DNA of 64,000 nt, taken from positions 394,710 through 458,709 of the forward strand of contig NZ_LAQU01000001.1 of assembly GCF_000970345.1 (NCBI RefSeq), written 5' to 3'. The position numbers and the translations under genes were made by a program. Positions within the stretch are counted from its first letter, which is position 1; each line of letters opens with the position of its first letter. This stretch comes from Robbsia andropogonis. Lineage in GTDB: Bacteria > Pseudomonadota > Gammaproteobacteria > Burkholderiales > Burkholderiaceae. The notes under the pieces were generated by a model. The model saw only the letters and a program-made list of their open reading frames with translations, was not told the origin of the DNA and ran no database searches. Of the stretch, positions 1-9,448 are shown one piece after another.

Positions 1-1389
1 CATGCCATCATGCGTAGCCCGCTCGGGACCAAGGCAGGACTGATCAAGGCCCAGTTGAAGCAGGGCAAAACGGCGCCGCTCGATCCCACGCTGCTAAACC
101 AGGCCGGGTATCCGCGCCGTGTCGCTCGTATATCGGATCTGCCGTCGACGGCGCTGGCCGATACGCGCCTGCGCCTGGAAGCCGGTGGCGCTTCCCTTGG
201 CGGCCTGCCGCCCTCCCTGGCGGACGGTACGCTGCGCGCGGTCACCTTGCTGCTCGACGTCTGCCGGGACGCGTTCCTGCAACTGCATCAAGCATGTGCC
301 GATAGTCTTGCGGCAACCTCGCATTCCGATACAGTGCGTCCGGTCCGGTCGTTCGCAGTCGAACTTATCGCCATCGCGCCAGCGGATTGGTCATCCGCGC
401 TGACGCAGCAGACCATCCGGGCACTCCAGCAGATGCACGAAGAGGTCGCCGCCCAGCATGGTGTTGCCTCGACGGTCGCGATGCAGATCCACGCCAGCAC
501 CGCTACCAGCAGCGACGATGCCTATCGCGTCGTCGCGGATGCGATCGACCGGCTGCACCGCACACCGCCTCCGGTTCACGACGCCGCATCGCATGGCATC
601 GGACACACCATGCCGCCGGCCGTGGTCATCATCGCCGCGACGCATTCGTCGATATACGATGCCCCCGGAAGCGAGACGGCGACGGCAGGCGAAGCGGCCG
701 TTGCGATCGTTCTAGGCGCGATGCCGGAGGTACATGCGGCATCGGCCGGGCCGGATCGCTTGCCTGGGGAAATGCCGTCGCGCGAGCCGGGAGCAAGCAG
801 GCCATCAGGCACTGCGCACCCGTATCTCGACGAGCCCGACGTGATCATCAGCGCGCCCGGGTTTGCCGAGCATGATGTCCTTCCCACGCGCGATGCCGAG
901 ACCGAAGGCAACGACAATCACGATGGCAACCGCCCGCCACCAAGTTGGGAAGCGCTGACGCACGAGACATTGCGTGCATCGGCCACGTCCGCCGAGACGA
1001 TGGGCGCGCTGTTTTCCGATGTCGGCGCTACTGGGCCCGAATCGATAAAGATGTCCCAGTTCTGGGCGCAGGCAGTCGCGCATCTGGCGGCACGGCGCGA
1101 CTGCTTCGCCATCCGTGGCGCGTGCGGCGAGACCGGTGCGGCCGGCGCATTGCTGAGTGTCGCGCTGGCCGCCGCCGACACCGCCGAGCATGGTCATCCA
1201 GCGCTCGCAATGACGCTTTCCGAGCGGCAAGCCCTGGCGATGCTCGTGACGCGTGCTGGTGTCCCCCCCACCGACCGGCGCATTGCATCGCCCCCGGACA
1301 CATCCGAACAGTCCGCTTCCAGCGGCACGCCGACCCACCCCAACATACCAGCCGATTCACAAACGCATGTGCAACCCTTAGCCGCCTGA
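1..1389 (+). CDS. Ketosynthase-like T6SS-associated protein (5' end may lie outside window)
   Basis: This large frame is open to the left edge, so the ATG at position 10 (459 residues) may not be the true start. Two short stretches recall the beta-ketoacyl synthase (thiolase) fold. GEAAVAIVLG at about residues 228-237 resembles the GEGAAALVLE strand, and GETGAAGALL near residue 372 resembles the GHTGAAAG motif. The usual catalytic Cys and His motifs are not evident, so it is probably not an active condensing enzyme. The C-terminal 50 residues are Pro/Ser/Thr-rich and look disordered. It lies 93 bases upstream of tssM on the same strand, so it is probably a T6SS accessory gene. Family assignment rests on short motifs only. 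Confidence 0.6.
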   Translation, partial: HAIMRSPLGTKAGLIKAQLKQGKTAPLDPTLLNQAGYPRRVARISDLPSTALADTRLRLEAGGASLGGLPPSLADGTLRAVTLLLDVCRDAFLQLHQACADSLAATSHSDTVRPVRSFAVELIAIAPADWSSALTQQTIRALQQMHEEVAAQHGVASTVAMQIHASTATSSDDAYRVVADAIDRLHRTPPPVHDAASHGIGHTMPPAVVIIAATHSSIYDAPGSETATAGEAAVAIVLGAMPEVHAASAGPDRLPGEMPSREPGASRPSGTAHPYLDEPDVIISAPGFAEHDVLPTRDAETEGNDNHDGNRPPPSWEALTHETLRASATSAETMGALFSDVGATGPESIKMSQFWAQAVAHLAARRDCFAIRGACGETGAAGALLSVALAAADTAEHGHPALAMTLSERQALAMLVTRAGVPPTDRRIASPPDTSEQSASSGTPTHPNIPADSQTHVQPLAA

Positions 1390-1482
1390 TCCGCCGAAAG
1401 TGCCGTACCCCGATGCGAATGGTGCGACACCTTCCGCCTCTATTGGCCCGTAAGACATCCAAGAACAGGATCGCCTCTTTTC

Positions 1483-4400
1483 ATGCAACGCTTGCTTCGC
1501 ATACTGACCCATACCCGTACGTTGTCGATCATTGGTGCGCTGGCGCTGGTCGGCTTCCTGTTCCTGGGCGCGACCGCCTTACGCATACGCCTTGTCTGGG
1601 CGGTCGCCGTCTTCGGCATGCTCTTGCTCCTGTGGCTGCTGATCCGGCTCTTCAAGTATCTGAAGGCGCACCGCTCGGGTGCACGGCTCAATAAAGCGCT
1701 GGAGCAGCAGGTGGAAACGGCGCAACCGGCACCCGGCGCCGATCCGGCACGCCAGGCGGAACTCGACGGTCTGCGTAGCCGTCTCGCGCAAGCGGTCCGG
1801 ACGATCAAGACGTCAAAAATCGGGCAGATGAGCGGTAGCCGCGCACTGTACGAATTGCCCTGGTACATCGTCATCGGCAATCCATCGGCAGGCAAAAGCT
1901 CGGCTATCCTGAACTCCGGCCTGCAATTCCCGCTCGCCGGTGAAAACAGTGCCGCGATTCACGGCGTAGGGGGTACGCGAAACTGCGACTGGTTCTTCAC
2001 GACCGAGGGCATCCTGCTGGACACCGCCGGCCGCTATGCCGTGCATGAAGAAGATCGCAGCGAATGGCTCGGTTTCCTCGGCCTGTTGAAGAAGTACCGG
2101 CCACGGGCGCCGATCAACGGCATCATCGTCACCGCGAGTATCGCCGAACTGACCGGCAGCAAACCGGAGTTCGCCATTGAATTGGCAAAGAACCTGCGCC
2201 AACGCGTCCAGGAACTGACAGAAAAACTGGAAGTTTTCGCACCCGTCTACGTGATGTTCACGAAGGCGGACCTGGTCACCGGTTTCACCGAATTCTTCGG
2301 CGGTGGCGACCGCACTGAATTCGAGCGGGTATGGGGCTCGAGCTTCCCGTACGAGCCGAGCGAGAAAGTGGACGCCGTGGCGCAATTCGACAAGCGTTTC
2401 GACGAACTGCACGACGGCTTGAAGGACATCAGCATCGCGCAGATCGCGTTGAGTCGTAACGGCACGCTGGCACCTGGCCAATTGAGCTTCCCGTTGGAAT
2501 TCTCGGCAATCAAGGCGTCGCTGCGGTCCTTCCTGGCAACGTTGTTCGAAACGAATCCCTTTCAGTACCAACCCGTGTTCCGCGGGTTCTACTTCAGTAG
2601 CGCATTGCAGGAAGGCGTGGCCAACAGCGCGGCGTCGGAACGAATCGCGCGGCGCTTCGCGCTAGGCGGCAACCCGTTGCCGAACGCGTCGACGACCCTG
2701 AGCAAGCACGGCTTCTTCCTGCGCGATTTTTTCTCGAAAGTGGTGTTTGCCGATCGCAAGACCGTACGGCAATATGCCAGCCCGTTGAAAACACGGGCAC
2801 GCTACCTGACGTTCTTCAGCCTGGTGACGGCGCTGGCGTTGATGCTGGGCGTCTGGACCTGGTCGACGCTCAATAACCAGCAACTGACCCGCAACGTGCA
2901 AGCGGATCTCGACAAGGTCGCGCGTCTGCAGAGTGAACATACGGACCTGCAATCTCGACTCGAGGGCATGGACATCCTCGAAGACCGTATCCAGCAGTTG
3001 GAACAGTTCCGCCAGAATCGGCCGCTGTCGCTGTCATTCGGGCTTTACCAAGGCGATCGTCTGGAACAACGGCTCCTTGACGAGTACTACTACGGTATCA
3101 AGCAGTTGTTGCTGTCACCGGTCTCCGCGAACCTCGCGGCCTTCCTGAGCGATGTCAACGCGCATGCGAGCGATTTATCGCCATTGAATCACGCACCCGG
3201 CGAAGTCAATGCGCAGGCCAACGCGCCCTCGGCGCTGCAGGCCACGCGCAGAAATGCGATCACGCCCAATGGCGCGCCACCGAGCAACGGCCTCTATGCC
3301 GATGCATCGCCGACGAACGTGCAGGATGCCTATAACGCGCTCAAGACGTATCTGATGCTCGGCGACAAGCGTCATGTGGAAATCGCGCATCTGACGGATC
3401 AATTGGCCCGTTTCTGGCGGGGCTGGCTGGAAACCAATCGCGGGGCGATGCCACGCGACCAGATGATCCGCAGCGCGGAACGCATGATCACGTTCTACCT
3501 GTCGCGGGTCAATGACGACGACTGGCCGATGATCGAGGAGAACCTCGCGCTGGTCGACCAGACGCGCGCCGATCTGCGACGCGTGGTCAGCGGCATGCCG
3601 GCACGCGAGCGTGTGTATGAGGAGATCAAGGCGCGTGCATCCACCCGTTATGCGCCAATGACAGTCGCCCGTATCCTTGGGCCCGACGATGGCAAGCTGG
3701 TGGCGGGCAGCTATGCGATTCCCGGCACGTTCACACGCGAAGCCTGGTTCGATTATGTACAACCGGCCATCCGCGACGCGGCGACAAAGGAATTGCAGGC
3801 GAAGGACTGGGTATTGGACAGCACCGACAGCAATGACCTGACGCTGGATGGCAGTCCCGAACAGATCCAGAAGGCGCTGGTCGGCATGTACAAGGCCGAG
3901 TACGCAAGGCAATGGCAGCAATTCATGAACGGCATCTCGGTGCGGGAGTTCGGCACCTTCGTGCAAGCGACGAATGCACTCGACCGCCTTGGTGATCCGC
4001 AGGACTCCCCGATCCGCAAGCTGCTGGAGACTGCATATGAACAGACGTCGTGGGACAACCCGTCGCTGCTGAACACCGGCATCACGCGAGCGAAGACCGG
4101 CGTCATCAACTGGTTCAAGAACCTGTTCAACAGCAGCAACGTGCCGGATACGGCGAACATCGACATCAACGGCAAGCCGGTGGCCATGCCGATCGGTCCC
4201 GTGGGCACGGCATTCACCGGCCTGGGCCGTATCGTGATGCAACGGCAGGAAGGCTCGATGCTGCGCACGTATATGGATCGCCTGAGCAAGGTGCGTTCAC
4301 GCTTCAATACGTTGAAGAACCAGGGGGAGCCCGGACCGGGCGCGAAGCTCTTGATGCAGCAGACCCTGGATGGCAATGGTTCGGAACTCTCGGACGCCCT

Positions 4401-5382
4401 GACGTACGTCGACGAGCAGATGCTGAACGGGCTCGGCGAGGACCAGCGCAATGCACTGCGGCCGCTGTTGGTACGCCCGCTGCAGGAAGGGTATGCGGTG
4501 ATTACGCGTGCAACCAGTGGCGAGATCAACAAGATCTGGGCGGCGCAGATCTACCAGCCGTTCCAGACCAGCCTGGCCACCAAATATCCGTTCGACGCGA
4601 ACGGCAAGGTAGAAGCCGCCCCGGCCGAGATCGGTCAGGTGTTCGGTCCGAACGGCACGATCTCGACCTTCGTCTCCGGCACGTTGGGACCGCTGGTAGT
4701 CCGGCGCGGTGATGTCTTGAGCCCGCGCACCTGGGGTGACATGGGGCTGCAGTTGGCGCCTGATTTCATCGCCGGGTTCGGTCGCTGGGTGGCGCCGCTC
4801 GCCGGTGGCGCGGCATCCGGCGGTGCAGCCGCGCAGCAACCCCAGACGGTATTCCAGATCCTGCCGGAGCCGAGCCCGGGCACGACCGAATACGCCATCA
4901 CGATCGACAGTCAGGTATTGCGTTATCGGAATACGCCGCCGCAATGGACGAACTTCGTTTGGCCGAATCCGAATGGTCAGCCGGGCGCGCAGTTGACGGC
5001 GACCTCGTATGACGGCCGGACCATCGAACTGTTTAACCAACCGGGCAACTATGGGCTCGAGAAACTGCTGGATGCCGGTCATCCGAAACGAAAAGCCGAC
5101 GGCACGTTCGATCTGGCATGGACTCAGGGCAATGTGACGGTGACCGCCCGGATGCGCATCATCAGCAGTGCGCAAAGCGGCGACAGCGCCGGGGGTAAAT
5201 CAGGCGCGGGAGGTCAGAGCTTGCTCGGCCTGACGCTCCCGGCCAGTATCGTGACGATGCCGGTGCCAGGCGCACGGATCGGCGCACCGGCAAACCCTGG
5301 CAGCGGCGTCGTATCGACAGCGAGCGGTTCAGGGGCGCTGGCGGCGCCGGGCAACGGTGCATCCGCGGGAGGTAACCCATGA
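1483..5382 (+). CDS. tssM: Type VI secretion inner-membrane protein TssM (IcmF)
   Basis: TssM is the large inner-membrane subunit of the T6SS TssJLM complex; its periplasmic part contacts the lipoprotein TssJ. The protein has 1299 residues, normal for the family. Two hydrophobic segments lie at about residues 15-55. A cytoplasmic GTPase-like domain follows with Walker A GNPSAGKS at residues 132-139. A further membrane segment lies near residues 437-460, then the long periplasmic region. The C-terminal tail is Gly/Ala/Ser-rich. The ribosome-binding site is weak, with AGGA about 12 bases before the ATG. The stop overlaps the tagF start as ATGA, implying translational coupling. Confidence 0.97.
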   Translation: MQRLLRILTHTRTLSIIGALALVGFLFLGATALRIRLVWAVAVFGMLLLLWLLIRLFKYLKAHRSGARLNKALEQQVETAQPAPGADPARQAELDGLRSRLAQAVRTIKTSKIGQMSGSRALYELPWYIVIGNPSAGKSSAILNSGLQFPLAGENSAAIHGVGGTRNCDWFFTTEGILLDTAGRYAVHEEDRSEWLGFLGLLKKYRPRAPINGIIVTASIAELTGSKPEFAIELAKNLRQRVQELTEKLEVFAPVYVMFTKADLVTGFTEFFGGGDRTEFERVWGSSFPYEPSEKVDAVAQFDKRFDELHDGLKDISIAQIALSRNGTLAPGQLSFPLEFSAIKASLRSFLATLFETNPFQYQPVFRGFYFSSALQEGVANSAASERIARRFALGGNPLPNASTTLSKHGFFLRDFFSKVVFADRKTVRQYASPLKTRARYLTFFSLVTALALMLGVWTWSTLNNQQLTRNVQADLDKVARLQSEHTDLQSRLEGMDILEDRIQQLEQFRQNRPLSLSFGLYQGDRLEQRLLDEYYYGIKQLLLSPVSANLAAFLSDVNAHASDLSPLNHAPGEVNAQANAPSALQATRRNAITPNGAPPSNGLYADASPTNVQDAYNALKTYLMLGDKRHVEIAHLTDQLARFWRGWLETNRGAMPRDQMIRSAERMITFYLSRVNDDDWPMIEENLALVDQTRADLRRVVSGMPARERVYEEIKARASTRYAPMTVARILGPDDGKLVAGSYAIPGTFTREAWFDYVQPAIRDAATKELQAKDWVLDSTDSNDLTLDGSPEQIQKALVGMYKAEYARQWQQFMNGISVREFGTFVQATNALDRLGDPQDSPIRKLLETAYEQTSWDNPSLLNTGITRAKTGVINWFKNLFNSSNVPDTANIDINGKPVAMPIGPVGTAFTGLGRIVMQRQEGSMLRTYMDRLSKVRSRFNTLKNQGEPGPGAKLLMQQTLDGNGSELSDALTYVDEQMLNGLGEDQRNALRPLLVRPLQEGYAVITRATSGEINKIWAAQIYQPFQTSLATKYPFDANGKVEAAPAEIGQVFGPNGTISTFVSGTLGPLVVRRGDVLSPRTWGDMGLQLAPDFIAGFGRWVAPLAGGAASGGAAAQQPQTVFQILPEPSPGTTEYAITIDSQVLRYRNTPPQWTNFVWPNPNGQPGAQLTATSYDGRTIELFNQPGNYGLEKLLDAGHPKRKADGTFDLAWTQGNVTVTARMRIISSAQSGDSAGGKSGAGGQSLLGLTLPASIVTMPVPGARIGAPANPGSGVVSTASGSGALAAPGNGASAGGNP

Positions 5383-6374
5383 GCAAAGCGATCCAGCAAC
5401 ACCTGGAGTACTTCGGCAAGTTGCCGTCGCGTGGCGATTTCGTACGCAGCGCGCGAAACCCGCAACTGCTGAACACGCTGGACCAGTGGCTGTCGCGAAC
5501 CATGGAGATGATGGCCGAGGATCCACGCTGGAAGCTGGTCTACGACACCATCGCGCCACTGCACTTCGCGTTCCTGGGCTCACATAGCAAGATCGCGGTC
5601 GCGGGGCATCTGGCCGCCAGCGGCGACGCATCGCAGCGACGTTTTCCATTTATCGTCGCCGCGGCGTTCGAAGTGCAACATCCGATGCACTTCCAGACGC
5701 GCAGTCCGCTGGCCCTCGCCCGGCTCTGGGCACGCGCCGAGGCCCACATGATGCCGTTGCTGGGCCCGCAAGATCCCGCGGGTGCGCTGCAGAACCTGGC
5801 CGATACCTTGGTCACCGTCGACGTGACGGGACCGGGCAGTCCGCACGATGGCACGTTCGACGATTTCCTCGATCACCAGACGCTCGAAGGACTGACGACC
5901 ATGCTGAAAGCGGCTTCCGGTGGCGCGGCGGTCAATCCGCGCCGCACGCTGCTGGCGCTTGGCATCCTGCTGAAGCCGTTGATTGGCAATACCACGCCAC
6001 GCGTGGAAAAGGGCTTGTCCCTGCCACTGCCGACGGACCCGTTGTATCGGAGTCTGGTGGCGGTACTGTGGCTGGAATTATGCGCGCCGTTCGTGTCCCG
6101 CGCGGACTTCGAGGTGGCCATCGTCATGACGAGGATTCAGGGCCGCGACCGTCTGATCATCGGTCTGGATGGCGGCTCCGCACGCACCTTGCACAGCGTG
6201 TTCGATCCGCAAGCCTACATGACGCAGAACATCGACATCGACGATCCGGAATGGGTGGACGATCAGGCGCGAGCCGATTCGTCACTGACCAAACTCGTCA
6301 GTTATCTGGACCAACCGCAACTGTCGTTGCGCGTCGCCGTGGATACGTTCCGCGAAGTCTTTACCGGGGAATAG
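5379..6374 (+). CDS. tagF: Type VI secretion-associated protein TagF (ImpM family)
   Basis: TagF proteins are T6SS accessory factors; in Pseudomonas aeruginosa TagF represses T6SS post-translationally. The N-terminus (HLEYFGKLPSRGDFVR, about residues 8-23) is the typical TagF/ImpM opening. At 331 residues it is longer than a bare TagF domain and carries an extra C-terminal half of unknown role. It starts inside the tssM stop codon (ATGA) and is followed three bases later by the OmpA-family gene, so tssM, tagF and the OmpA gene form one operon. No threonine phosphorylation partner genes (tagE, tagG) are in the window. Confidence 0.93.
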   Translation: MSKAIQQHLEYFGKLPSRGDFVRSARNPQLLNTLDQWLSRTMEMMAEDPRWKLVYDTIAPLHFAFLGSHSKIAVAGHLAASGDASQRRFPFIVAAAFEVQHPMHFQTRSPLALARLWARAEAHMMPLLGPQDPAGALQNLADTLVTVDVTGPGSPHDGTFDDFLDHQTLEGLTTMLKAASGGAAVNPRRTLLALGILLKPLIGNTTPRVEKGLSLPLPTDPLYRSLVAVLWLELCAPFVSRADFEVAIVMTRIQGRDRLIIGLDGGSARTLHSVFDPQAYMTQNIDIDDPEWVDDQARADSSLTKLVSYLDQPQLSLRVAVDTFREVFTGE

Positions 6375-6377
6375 TGG

Positions 6378-7385
6378 ATGGGTTCGAAGCGTTTACACAC
6401 ACCGCCAAAGACGCGTAACACGTTATTGGCGCTGACGATGTCGAGCGGAATACTACTGGGCACGACGATCATTGGCACACCCGCACTCGCCGACGATAGC
6501 AGTGGCAATGTCGTGGTGAATCGGATCGGCGGTGACAACGCGCAAGCCACCGTGCTCGACGGTGGCAACGGCGGCGCCGGGTCCATCAGCCGAAACAACG
6601 GTCGCGGTGCGGCAGCCGTCACATCGACCGCACCCGTTACGACGACGGTGAATGGTGCCGCATCGGGCCCCGGCGGCGCCACGCGGCCAGGGCAGGTCGT
6701 GGTGGGTGGTATCGTTCCCGATGACGCGACAAAGGCGGCCGTGCTGGCACGCGTACAGGCCTTGTACGGCGCCGATAACGTACAGGATCAGATCACCGTG
6801 GGCAATGTATCCACGCCTGCGAACTGGTCAGGCAATGTACAGAAGTTATTGGCGCCGAACCTGAAGACCGTGCATCGCGGGCAGTTGAAGATCGACGGCA
6901 CGCAGATCGATATCCGCGGAGAGGTAGGCAACGAAGCGCAGCGCCAGCAAGTTGCCAGCGAAATGGCCGTCGCGTTGAATCCGACGTTCACTATCCGCAA
7001 CGGACTGCGGGTGGCCGCGCCGCAACAGCAGCAGAACCTGCTAGACCGGACACTGGCGAATCGTACGATCGAATTCGAGATCGGTAGTTCCGTGCTGGCG
7101 CCGGAAGGCAAGGCGATCCTGGATCAGATGGCGACTGCCCTGTCGACGATGCAGGGCACGCGTGTGGCGATTATCGGCCATACCGACAACACCGGTGATC
7201 GGCGCTCGAATATCGCGCTGTCACAAGCGCGAGCCGATGCCGTGAAGGGGTATCTGGTGGGACGGGGCATCCCCGCGCAGCAGATGGACAGCAGCGGCGT
7301 TGGCCCGGATCAACCGATTGCGCCAAATGATACCGCGGAGGGGCGCGCGCGGAATCGTCGCATAGAGTTCCGCGCGGGAACGTAA
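6378..7385 (+). CDS. Exported BON-like/OmpA-domain protein of the T6SS operon
   Basis: The protein has 335 residues. A signal peptide with likely cleavage after GTPALA (near residue 38) is followed by a low-complexity Gly/Asn/Thr stretch. A middle part (about residues 115-215, with NVQDQITVGNVSTPANW and DGTQIDIRGEVGNEAQRQQV) resembles paired BON-type folds. The C-terminal OmpA-like domain includes IIGHTDNTGD and ends with RARNRRIEF, the usual peptidoglycan-binding pattern. It probably anchors the T6SS to the cell wall, the role of TagL/TagN-type proteins, but it has a cleavable signal rather than a TagL-type membrane anchor. It is the last gene of the tssM operon, starting three bases after tagF. 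Confidence 0.9.
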   Translation: MGSKRLHTPPKTRNTLLALTMSSGILLGTTIIGTPALADDSSGNVVVNRIGGDNAQATVLDGGNGGAGSISRNNGRGAAAVTSTAPVTTTVNGAASGPGGATRPGQVVVGGIVPDDATKAAVLARVQALYGADNVQDQITVGNVSTPANWSGNVQKLLAPNLKTVHRGQLKIDGTQIDIRGEVGNEAQRQQVASEMAVALNPTFTIRNGLRVAAPQQQQNLLDRTLANRTIEFEIGSSVLAPEGKAILDQMATALSTMQGTRVAIIGHTDNTGDRRSNIALSQARADAVKGYLVGRGIPAQQMDSSGVGPDQPIAPNDTAEGRARNRRIEFRAGT

Positions 7386-7467
7386 GGCGCCGTGCCGGAA
7401 GGGTCGCCGCGCGCGCCCTCCTCGATAGAAAGTGTGTAAGGTAACGGTATCGCGCCAATTTTATCCC

Positions 7468-8064
7468 ATGACATTGTCCGCCCCATTGCCACGGCGTTAC
7501 CTTATTACCCCGGAGCCCGCACCTGACGCGCCCCTGTCGACTTTCATCGATCATCTGGAAACGGCGCTTGCCGGTGGGATTACCTTGGTGCAATTACGCG
7601 CGAAGACGGTGACACCAGCGCAATATGCCTGGCTCGCCCGGGAAGCGCGGATATGCTGTCGTCGTCATGGTGCTCGTCTACTATTGAATGCTCCGCCCGA
7701 GCTGGCGCGTTCACTGCACGCCGACGGGGTACATCTGACGAGCGCGCGCTTGATGCATTGCGCGAGCAGACCGCTGCCATCCGATTTTCTTGTTTCAGCG
7801 GCGTGCCATGACACGCATCAAGTAATACATGCGAACACGCTCGGCGCCGACCTGCTAACCATTTCACCGGTCTTGGCCACAAAAACACATGTCGATGCGG
7901 AACCATTGGGCTGGCCCCGCTTCCGGGAAATCGCGGCGCTGACGTCCATTCCGGTGTACGCGCTGGGCGGCATGCGTATCGCGTCGCTCGACGAGGCGCT
8001 TGCCGCCGGCGCTCATGGAATTGCCGCCATCCGGGACTTCTGGGGTGAAGACGTACGGTCTTGA
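7468..8064 (+). CDS. Thiamine phosphate synthase-like (ThiE/TenI-fold) protein
   Basis: The 198-residue protein has the thiamine phosphate synthase fold: RRYLITPE at the start, TLVQLRAKT near residue 42, LLLNAPPELARSLHADGVHLT, and the phosphate-binding ALGGM and GAHGIAAIRDFW near the end. Its closest pattern is the C-terminal half of the MutT/Nudix-thiamine phosphate synthase fusion proteins common in proteobacteria, here without the Nudix half. I chose the ATG at 7468 over an upstream alternative at 7432 because homology begins a few residues later. It lies between the two converging T6SS blocks, which have no known need for it. Whether it makes thiamine phosphate is uncertain. Confidence 0.85.
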   Translation: MTLSAPLPRRYLITPEPAPDAPLSTFIDHLETALAGGITLVQLRAKTVTPAQYAWLAREARICCRRHGARLLLNAPPELARSLHADGVHLTSARLMHCASRPLPSDFLVSAACHDTHQVIHANTLGADLLTISPVLATKTHVDAEPLGWPRFREIAALTSIPVYALGGMRIASLDEALAAGAHGIAAIRDFWGEDVRS

Positions 8065-8181
8065 AGCATACGGCGATCACCTCTCTACCACCCACGCCAG
8101 CATGCGGATGCAGCGCATTGAGACAACGGGAGGGAATGCGCGTTTAGCATGTCCGGCCGCCGAACGATGCGCGCGGTGCCT

Positions 8182-9448
8182 TCACTCGTCGATGCGCTTC
8201 ACCCCTAGCAAGTCATTCAGTTGTTCCAACGACGCGCCGTCCTTCACCACGGCATTGAGCCATTCATGCAACGGCATGTCGGCCCATATCGCGGCCTTTT
8301 CCGCCATATACGCCGCCGGACTATGCGGCTCCGTGCGCCGGAAAAACGCCGCCACCTCGCGCAAACGGGTAATCGCCTGCGCACGCGTGGCGATCGGCCC
8401 GGCCATGCCGCTGGACGTACCGCCATTCGACATACCGTTCCCGGCGCTGCCGCCCGACACAACACTGAGTTGCCCCATGATGTCCGCCTCCGATTGGTCG
8501 AACTGTGGCTCGATCCGTTCATAAGCGCCGCCCGTTGGTGGCGGCATGCCCGTTTGTGGTGGCTGATGCGCCGTACCGGCCGCCGCTGTCGCGCCTTCCA
8601 AGGCACCAGCGGGGGTCAATGCCCGCATCCTTCGCGAAACGCTCGGCCAGACGGCGCACCGTGTCATACGCCTCTTTTACCTGCCGGAAACTGGGTGCAT
8701 CGTCGCCCGCCTTTGCATCCAGCGTCGCCTCCAGCGCCTTGAACGCCTGCTCGAACGCCGCCAGCTCACGTAACACTTGCGTGTAGAACGACGGCTTCGT
8801 CGTCCGGCGCGCGGCGTCGAATATGTCGATCGTAATCTTGCCGCGCAGGATGTCGTCGGCGTTGTCCGGGTCCCGCTTCACTGCCTGGATCAGATTGGCC
8901 GCCACCTCCCAATCCAATGCGCCATATCCGCCACCACCCTGCGTCAACGGTACGCCCCGCAGCAACTCAGCGGTCCGGCCAGACAGCCAGCCGACATTGC
9001 CCAGCCGGTAATCCTGATCCCCGTCCTCCGGCAACGGATAAAACGTGTCCCAGAATTCCGTGCAAAGGCCGTTGAGCAGCGCATATCCTTTCGTCAGGCC
9101 CGGTAGACCTTCCTTGATGCCCCATGCCTCCGTCAGCCAGACCGCGAGACGCAGGTCCTTCGTCTGCGTGGACAGCAAGGCGGTGCCACGCGCGATGACG
9201 AGATCCCAGTTGGCCTCCTTGACATCGGTCACCCATTCACCCTGATCCAGTGACGGGTCTTCGAAACGGCGCGCCTCCTGTATCACGTCGAAATCGTTGG
9301 AAAACAGCAGGTCCTCTCCTGCGGGCATGCCCTCGGCAATGGGTTGCAGCAAGGCCTGGACGGCTTCGAGCGGTATCATTTCCACTTGGTTCGGCTCACT
9401 CAACGCGTTCTCTTCGTTCGGCTTACTCGACGGTGTAGGCAAAGACAT
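8182..9448 (-). pseudogene. tssA: TssA, split by a +1 frameshift
   Basis: TssA is the T6SS cap protein that primes and guides sheath-tube polymerisation. The first frame (9448 down to 8519) gives the N-terminal ImpA_N-type domain, including LLQPIAEGMPAGEDLLFSNDF, through FAKDAGIDP. It then runs into a tail unlike TssA and stops at 8519. The remaining family sequence continues in another frame down to 8182, ending with ITRLREVAAFFRRTEPHSP and LLGVKRID, the usual TssA C-terminus. Both frames meet at five consecutive C on the coding strand (G at 8611-8615); removing one C joins them into roughly 420 residues. This could be a sequencing error, a real mutation, or ribosomal slippage. The start overlaps the clpV end by 26 bases; a shorter start at 9379 is possible. 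Confidence 0.85.

Noticed and set aside
3175..4242. Long reverse-strand frame opposite tssM
   Set aside because: It lies wholly antisense to the well-supported tssM, has no recognisable family pattern, and long shadow frames are common in GC-rich genes.
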